A DNA stretch of 47,702 nucleotides from Aphanocapsa sp. GSE-SYN-MK-11-07L (GTDB lineage: Bacteria > Cyanobacteriota > Cyanobacteriia > Thermosynechococcales > Thermosynechococcaceae), in assembly GCA_019359715.1 (NCBI GenBank), contig JAHHGS010000100.1, forward strand, positions 1 through 47,702. The letters run 5' to 3'. A program made the translations under genes and the position numbers. The notes beneath the pieces were generated by a model. That model was not told the origin of the DNA, ran no database searches, and saw nothing but the letters and a program-made list of their open reading frames with translations. This document shows positions 42,814 through 47,702 of the stretch, piece by piece. The number at the start of each line of letters is the position of its first letter. Position 1 is the first letter of the stretch.

Positions 42814-45699
42814 GTGACTGAATCAGGAAAGTACAAAGACACTGTTAATTTGCCCAAAACCGCGTTTGAGATGCGGGCTAATGCTGCGAAGCGAGAACCC
42901 GAACTGCAAAAATTCTGGGCTGAGCAAGGCATTTATGAACATCTGTCTAAGCACAATCCAGGCGAAGTATTTGTGCTGCACGATGGGCCGCCCTACGCAA
43001 ATGGCGACTTGCACCTGGGTCATGCCGTTAACAAAATTCTCAAGGACATTATCAATAAATACCAACTGCTGCAAGGGCGAAAAGTCCGGTATGTACCCGG
43101 TTGGGATTGCCATGGCTTGCCGATCGAACTCAAAGTCCTGCAAAACCTGAAACCGGAGGAGAAGAAAGACCTGACGCCGATCGGCATTCGCAGCAAGGCC
43201 GCTCAGTTTGCCAAGGAGACGATCGGCAAGCAGCGGGAAGGCTTTAAGCGGTATGCCGTTTGGGCCGACTGGGAACACCCCTACGTCACCCTCGAACCGG
43301 CCTACGAAGCCGCTCAAATTGGCGTCTTTGGCGAAATGTTCCTGAAAGGCTTTATCTATCGGGGATTGAAGCCAGTGTATTGGAGTCCTAGCTCCCGGAC
43401 TGCCCTAGCCGAAGCAGAGTTGGAGTACCCAGAAGGGCATACCTCTAACAGTATGTTTGCTGCCTTTGAGCTACTGACTCTCTCGCCGCCCTTGCAGATG
43501 CCCTTGGATGAGTTCTTGGGCGAGTTGGGGATTGCGATCTGGACAACCACCCCCTGGACAATTCCCGGCAACTTGGCTGTAGCGGTTAATCCCGATTTGG
43601 TCTATGCCGTGGTGGAAGTGGGCGGTGATAATCCGACCCGGTTTAAGTATTGGCTGGTGGCCAAAGACATGGTGGCCGACCTAGCGGCAAAGTTGGGTGT
43701 GAGTTTAGAGATCAAAGCCTCAGCGATCGGTAAAACCCTAGAGCACTGTACCTACAAGCATCCGCTGTTTGATCGCACCTCGGAAATTGTGATCGGTGGT
43801 GACTACATCACGACTGAGGCTGGCACAGGCTTGGTGCATACGGCTCCCGGTCACGGTCAAGAAGACTATCTGGTTGGTCTGCGCTATGGGTTGCCAATTC
43901 TATCGCCGGTAGACGATGCCGGCAACATGACGGCAGAAGCGGGGCAATTTGCCGGGCTAAACGTGCTCAAAGATGCCAACCCCGCCGTGATTGAAGCCCT
44001 GCGCGAGGCCGGTTCGCTCATTAAGGAAGAACCCTATCAGCACAAATATCCCTACGATTGGCGCACTAAAAAGCCGGTCATTTTTCGGGCAACCGAGCAG
44101 TGGTTTGCCTCGGTCGAAGGCTTTCGGGATGCCGCATTACAGGCGATCAAAACAGTGAAATGGATTCCCGAACAGGGGGAAAACCGGATCACCGCCATGG
44201 TGTCGGAACGGTCGGACTGGTGCATTTCTCGCCAACGAAGCTGGGGAGTGCCGATTCCCGTCTTCTACGACGAAGCGACCGATCAGCCGTTGTTGACCAA
44301 AGAAACGATTGCCCATATCCAAACAATTATTGCCGCCAAAGGCTCGGATGCCTGGTGGTCAATGAGCGTGGCGGAATTACTGCCAGCACAATATCGCCAG
44401 GATGGCAAAACCTACCGGAAAGGGTTTGACACGATGGATGTTTGGTTTGATTCCGGGTCATCCTGGGCAGCGGTGGTGCAGGCCCGCCCGGAATTGCGCG
44501 ATCGCTATCCGGTCGATGTTTATCTCGAAGGTTCCGATCAGCATCGGGGCTGGTTTCAGTCCAGCTTGCTGACCAGCGTGGCCGTGAATGGGCATGCCCC
44601 CTACAAAACAGTCTTGACCCACGGTTTTACAATCGATGAGCAGGGGCGCAAAATGAGTAAATCTCTGGGGAATGGAATTGACCCAGCGGTGGTGATCAGC
44701 GGCGGTAAAAACCAACAGCAGGAGCCAGCCTACGGGGCTGATATCCTCCGCCTCTGGATTTCGTCGGTGGATTACACCAACGACATTCCCCTTGGTAAAA
44801 CCATCCTCAAGCAGCTCAACGATGTCCGAGGCAAAATTCGCAATACGGCCCGGTTCCTGATCGGAAACCTGCACGATTTCGATCCTAATTCGGATGCTGT
44901 AGCTTATGCCGATCTGCCAGAGCTAGATCGTTATATGCTGCACCGGATCAGCGAAGTCTTTAATGAAGTAACCGAGGCGTTTGAAACCTACCAATTCTCC
45001 AGGTTTTTCCAGACTGTGCAGAATTTCTGCGTGGTGGATTTGTCTAACTTCTACCTCGACATTGCCAAGGATCGGCTCTACATCAGCGCCCCGAATGCGG
45101 CGCGTCGGCGCAGTTGTCAGACTGTGTTGCAGATTGCCCTAGAGAATTTAGCGCAGGCGATCGCGCCGGTTCTTTCCCACTTAGCAGAGGATATCTGGCA
45201 ATTCCTGCCCTACCCGGTTGAGCAAAAATCTGTGTTTGAGGCCGGCTGGGTGAAGCTTGATCCAGCTTGGCAGCAACCCGCACTGGCGGAAAAATGGCTG
45301 CAACTGCGGGAACTGCGGGCTGAAGTCAATCAGGTTTTAGAACAGGCCCGCAGCCAAAAAGCGATCGGTTCTGCCTTAGAAGCGAAAGTTTTGCTCTCTG
45401 TGGCTGAGCCAGACTTTCGCCAAATTCTCCAAAGCATGAATCAGACCAGCGGTAACGGCGTGGATGAACTGCGCCATTTGCTAATTACTTCTCAGGTGGA
45501 AGTGTTAGAGTCCAGCGATCTCCTGGGCGGTCTCCAACATAGCGCTCAAACAGCGAGTTTAGGGATTGGCGTTGTTGATGCCGAAGGCCACAAGTGCGAT
45601 CGCTGCTGGAATTATTCAACCCATGTCGGCGAGAACTCAGACCATCCGCTGCTGTGCGAGCGCTGCCTGTTAGTCATTGCTGACGAAGAGAATCACTAA
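42814..45699 (+). CDS. ileS: Isoleucyl-tRNA synthetase
   Basis: A 961-residue class I aminoacyl-tRNA synthetase charging tRNA-Ile. The HIGH motif is HLGH at residues 67-70 (in YANGDLHLGHAVNK), and KMSKS is at residues 613-617 in GRKMSKSLGNG. The editing domain shows WTTTPWTIPGNLA and HTAPGHGQEDY. The C terminus carries a zinc site with CDRCW and CERC. I chose the GTG at 42814 because the family starts TE.G.YKDTVNLPKT; an in-frame ATG at 42778 adds 12 residues and is the alternative. It follows a terminator, so it is likely transcribed alone. Confidence 0.96.
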   Translation: MTESGKYKDTVNLPKTAFEMRANAAKREPELQKFWAEQGIYEHLSKHNPGEVFVLHDGPPYANGDLHLGHAVNKILKDIINKYQLLQGRKVRYVPGWDCHGLPIELKVLQNLKPEEKKDLTPIGIRSKAAQFAKETIGKQREGFKRYAVWADWEHPYVTLEPAYEAAQIGVFGEMFLKGFIYRGLKPVYWSPSSRTALAEAELEYPEGHTSNSMFAAFELLTLSPPLQMPLDEFLGELGIAIWTTTPWTIPGNLAVAVNPDLVYAVVEVGGDNPTRFKYWLVAKDMVADLAAKLGVSLEIKASAIGKTLEHCTYKHPLFDRTSEIVIGGDYITTEAGTGLVHTAPGHGQEDYLVGLRYGLPILSPVDDAGNMTAEAGQFAGLNVLKDANPAVIEALREAGSLIKEEPYQHKYPYDWRTKKPVIFRATEQWFASVEGFRDAALQAIKTVKWIPEQGENRITAMVSERSDWCISRQRSWGVPIPVFYDEATDQPLLTKETIAHIQTIIAAKGSDAWWSMSVAELLPAQYRQDGKTYRKGFDTMDVWFDSGSSWAAVVQARPELRDRYPVDVYLEGSDQHRGWFQSSLLTSVAVNGHAPYKTVLTHGFTIDEQGRKMSKSLGNGIDPAVVISGGKNQQQEPAYGADILRLWISSVDYTNDIPLGKTILKQLNDVRGKIRNTARFLIGNLHDFDPNSDAVAYADLPELDRYMLHRISEVFNEVTEAFETYQFSRFFQTVQNFCVVDLSNFYLDIAKDRLYISAPNAARRRSCQTVLQIALENLAQAIAPVLSHLAEDIWQFLPYPVEQKSVFEAGWVKLDPAWQQPALAEKWLQLRELRAEVNQVLEQARSQKAIGSALEAKVLLSVAEPDFRQILQSMNQTSGNGVDELRHLLITSQVEVLESSDLLGGLQHSAQTASLGIGVVDAEGHKCDRCWNYSTHVGENSDHPLLCERCLLVIADEENH

Positions 45700-45878
45700 T
45701 GGGTAGCTTCAACCCAGCATAAATCGTTGCGCTTGACCGCTGATTAATTGCTAACACGCTCAGCTAACTTCAGCGGGGCAAAACATCCTGATCACTGAGT
45801 GTCGGGATGCTGCCAAGTTTTGTTACCATCTGTTAAGCGTCTGCCCGGTCAGCCCTTCTTTAATTTCTGGAATTTCCT

Positions 45879-47582
45879 ATGCTGCGACTCTCACACATCA
45901 GCAAAATCTATCCGTCCGGCGAGGTACTCAAAGATGTTAACTGGGAAGTCAAACCCGGCGATCGAATTGGGCTAGTTGGCGTGAACGGAGCCGGTAAGTC
46001 TACCCAACTCAAAATCATTGCGGGTGAGATTGAACCAACCGATGGTGAAGTGATTCGTCCGGCCAGCCTGCGAATTGCCTACCTGACGCAAGAATTTGAA
46101 GTCGAACCAACTCGGACGGTGCGAGAAGAGTTTTGGATGATGTTTCGGGAAGCCAATGCAGCCCATCAGGGTTTGAACAGCGTCCAGCAGCAAATGGAAA
46201 CGGCGACCCTGGAAGAACTTGATGCCTTAATTAATGAGCTAGACCGCCTGCAACGTCAGTTTGAAAGCCTGGATGGTTACGGCTTAGATGCCCAAATTGA
46301 GAAGATTTTGCCCGACATGGGCTTTAGCCTGGAGGATGGCGATCGCCTGGTCAGTGCCTTCAGTGGGGGGTGGCAAATGCGGATGAGTTTGGGCAAAATT
46401 CTGCTCCAGCAGCCCGATTTACTGCTGTTAGACGAACCGACCAACCATTTGGACTTGGAGACAATCGAATGGCTGGAAACTTACTTAAAAGGGCTAACCA
46501 CCCCGATGGTGATTGTCTCCCATGACCGAGAATTCTTAGATCGACTATGTACCCAAATTGTCGAAACCGAGCGCGGCGTTTCAACCACGTACTTGGGCAA
46601 TTATTCAGCTTATTTAGAGCAAAAGTCCCTCAACCAAGAAGCCCAACTGAGTGCCTACGAGCGCCAGCAAAAGGAACTAGAAAAACAGCAAACCTTTGTC
46701 GATCGCTTCCGAGCCAGCGCCACTCGCAGTACCCAAGCCAAAAGCCGCGAAAAGCAGCTCGAAAAAATCGAGCGAATTGAAGCGCCTACCGACGGACTGC
46801 GGACGCTCCACTTTCGGTTTCCGCCGGCCCCCCGCAGCGGGCGAGAAGTGATTATCGTCGAAGATTTGGTGCATACCTACGGCGACAAAATTTTGTTTTT
46901 GGGGGCAGAATTGCTGCTAGAACGGGGCGATCGGGTAGCGATTTTGGGCCCAAACGGGGCTGGCAAATCCACCTTACTGCGCTTACTGATGGGAACTGAA
47001 CCCGTCGATGAAGGCACGGTCAAACTGGGCGACCATAATGTAATTCCCGGCTACTTTGAGCAAAACCAAGCTGAAGCGCTTGACCTCTACAAAACCGTGA
47101 TTGATACGGTTCACGATGAAGTCCCCCAGTGGACAAATGAAGAAGTACGGACGCTGCTGGGGCGATTTCTATTTAGTGGTGAAATGGCCTTTAAACAAGT
47201 CAGCGCCCTGAGCGGGGGCGAAAAAGCCCGCTTGGCCTTAGCAAAAATGCTGCTCCGCCCCGCCAATCTGCTCATCCTGGATGAACCGACTAACCACCTT
47301 GATATTCCAGCCAAAGAAATGTTGGAAGAAGCCCTCCAAAACTACGATGGGACAGTGGTAATCGTTTCCCACGATCGCTATTTCATCTCTCAAGTTGCCA
47401 ACAAAATTGTTGAGATTCGAGACGGCGAACTCCGCCTCTATCGCGGCGACTATCACTACTATCTGGACAAAATTGCCGAAGAGAAAGCCCAATCCGAACT
47501 CGAAAAAATGATTGGCGAAAAAAATGCCAAAACAGCCGCCAAGAAAGCCAAGCAAAAATCCAAAAAAGCCGCCAAAACTTAG
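45879..47582 (+). CDS. ABC-F family ATP-binding protein
   Basis: A 567-residue protein with two ABC ATPase domains and no membrane segments. Walker A motifs are GVNGAGKST near residue 35 and GPNGAGKST near residue 360. Signature motifs are FSGGWQMRM and LSGGEKARLALAKMLL, with LLLDEPTNHLD and LILDEPTNHLD as Walker B. The interdomain linker (SLNQEAQLSAYERQQKELEKQ, shown in part) is the charged ABC-F P-site tRNA interaction motif region. The C terminus is very Lys/Ala-rich. ABC-F proteins act on the ribosome, in translation or antibiotic protection, rather than in transport. Which ABC-F subgroup it belongs to cannot be fixed here. Confidence 0.93.
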   Translation: MLRLSHISKIYPSGEVLKDVNWEVKPGDRIGLVGVNGAGKSTQLKIIAGEIEPTDGEVIRPASLRIAYLTQEFEVEPTRTVREEFWMMFREANAAHQGLNSVQQQMETATLEELDALINELDRLQRQFESLDGYGLDAQIEKILPDMGFSLEDGDRLVSAFSGGWQMRMSLGKILLQQPDLLLLDEPTNHLDLETIEWLETYLKGLTTPMVIVSHDREFLDRLCTQIVETERGVSTTYLGNYSAYLEQKSLNQEAQLSAYERQQKELEKQQTFVDRFRASATRSTQAKSREKQLEKIERIEAPTDGLRTLHFRFPPAPRSGREVIIVEDLVHTYGDKILFLGAELLLERGDRVAILGPNGAGKSTLLRLLMGTEPVDEGTVKLGDHNVIPGYFEQNQAEALDLYKTVIDTVHDEVPQWTNEEVRTLLGRFLFSGEMAFKQVSALSGGEKARLALAKMLLRPANLLILDEPTNHLDIPAKEMLEEALQNYDGTVVIVSHDRYFISQVANKIVEIRDGELRLYRGDYHYYLDKIAEEKAQSELEKMIGEKNAKTAAKKAKQKSKKAAKT

Positions 47583-47602
47583 AGAATGTTTGTAAATGTT
47601 AG

Positions 47603-47702
47603 TTAAGCTGTTTCTTTTTTCCACCTTCTGCGATTGTTGTCTAATCGCCGTAGCATCAAGCGAATCATGGCAACATACACCATTCCCTCATGATTCTCTG
47701 GC
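47603..47702 (-). mobile_element. C-terminal end of an IS5-family-like transposase, cut by the window edge
   Basis: Read on the minus strand, the last 100 nt encode 32 residues ending at a TAA (47603-47605). They include PENHEGMVYVAMIRLMLRRL, which matches the usual C terminus of IS5-type DDE transposases (the form ..SEAMVYIAMTRIMLRRL). The rest of the gene lies beyond the window, so I cannot tell whether the element is intact. It ends about 20 nt from the ABC-F stop codon. Confidence 0.6.

Noticed and set aside
45784-45809. Hairpin-like CATCCTGA/TCGGGATG after ileS
   Set aside because: An 8-bp stem with a wobble pair and no T run directly after it. It could be a weak terminator but is not supported enough.

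Overview
The window is a stretch of cyanobacterial chromosome. The evidence is the gene content: the nine-subunit cyanobacterial/plastid ATP synthase set, including a separate b' subunit; psbEFLJ, psb28, rubA and ycf48 for photosystem II; pipX-pipY-sepF-proC; and Ycf66 and DUF1823 family proteins. The HIP1 palindrome GCGATCGC is also dense throughout. The exact genus cannot be read from the sequence; a filamentous Leptolyngbya-like lineage is only a guess. Most of the window is core genome, with three decayed or mobile traces.

Layout. 1-6 kb: a zinc-ribbon PP2C phosphatase, an RluE-type pseudouridine synthase (TTG start), a small secreted protein, a stand-alone EcfT permease and a chorismate-utilising TrpE/PabB-type enzyme. 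6-9.3 kb: the nitrogen/PLP/cell-division cluster pipX-pipY-sepF-proC, with a 660-nt gap before sepF, then a C-terminal remnant of a PfkB/HldE-type sugar kinase. 9.6-15.6 kb: the main ATP synthase operon (atp1, a, c, b', b, delta, alpha, gamma), with hairpins after the c and alpha genes. 15.6-16.8 kb: a frameshifted secreted pentapeptide-repeat gene, a MoaB/MogA-type gene and psb28. 16.9-21.8 kb: a methyltransferase, an RRM RNA-binding protein with a clear terminator, an M15 peptidase, miaB and coaE.

21.8-26.8 kb: four leftward genes for exported proteins, two of them large putative outer-membrane beta-barrels with low-complexity N-terminal halves. I could not assign these to a characterised system, and they are the least explained part of the window. 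A 20-bp hairpin flanked by 15-bp direct repeats (26859-26962) sits just upstream. 27-33.3 kb: a tandem-duplicated CobO-type P-loop protein, an ABC-2 type permease, a RecD2-type helicase, a saccharopine-dehydrogenase-like oxidoreductase and a TPMT-like methyltransferase.

33.4-37.6 kb: rubA-ycf48-psbEFLJ, which encodes photosystem II assembly factors followed by cytochrome b559 and PsbL/J. It runs head-on into the second ATP synthase operon (beta-epsilon), and the two are separated by a perfect 54-nt palindrome that looks like a shared bidirectional terminator. 37.7-42.7 kb: bioF with a DUF1823 gene, a lipoprotein, a Ycf66 protein with a long acidic tail, and an exported protein with a PEP-CTERM-like C-terminal sorting signal. 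42.8-47.7 kb: ileS, an ABC-F ATPase and, at the right edge, the last codons of an IS5-type transposase.

Most genes serve photosynthetic energy conversion (ATP synthase, photosystem II) and housekeeping. No CRISPR array, tRNA, rRNA, prophage or defence island was seen.
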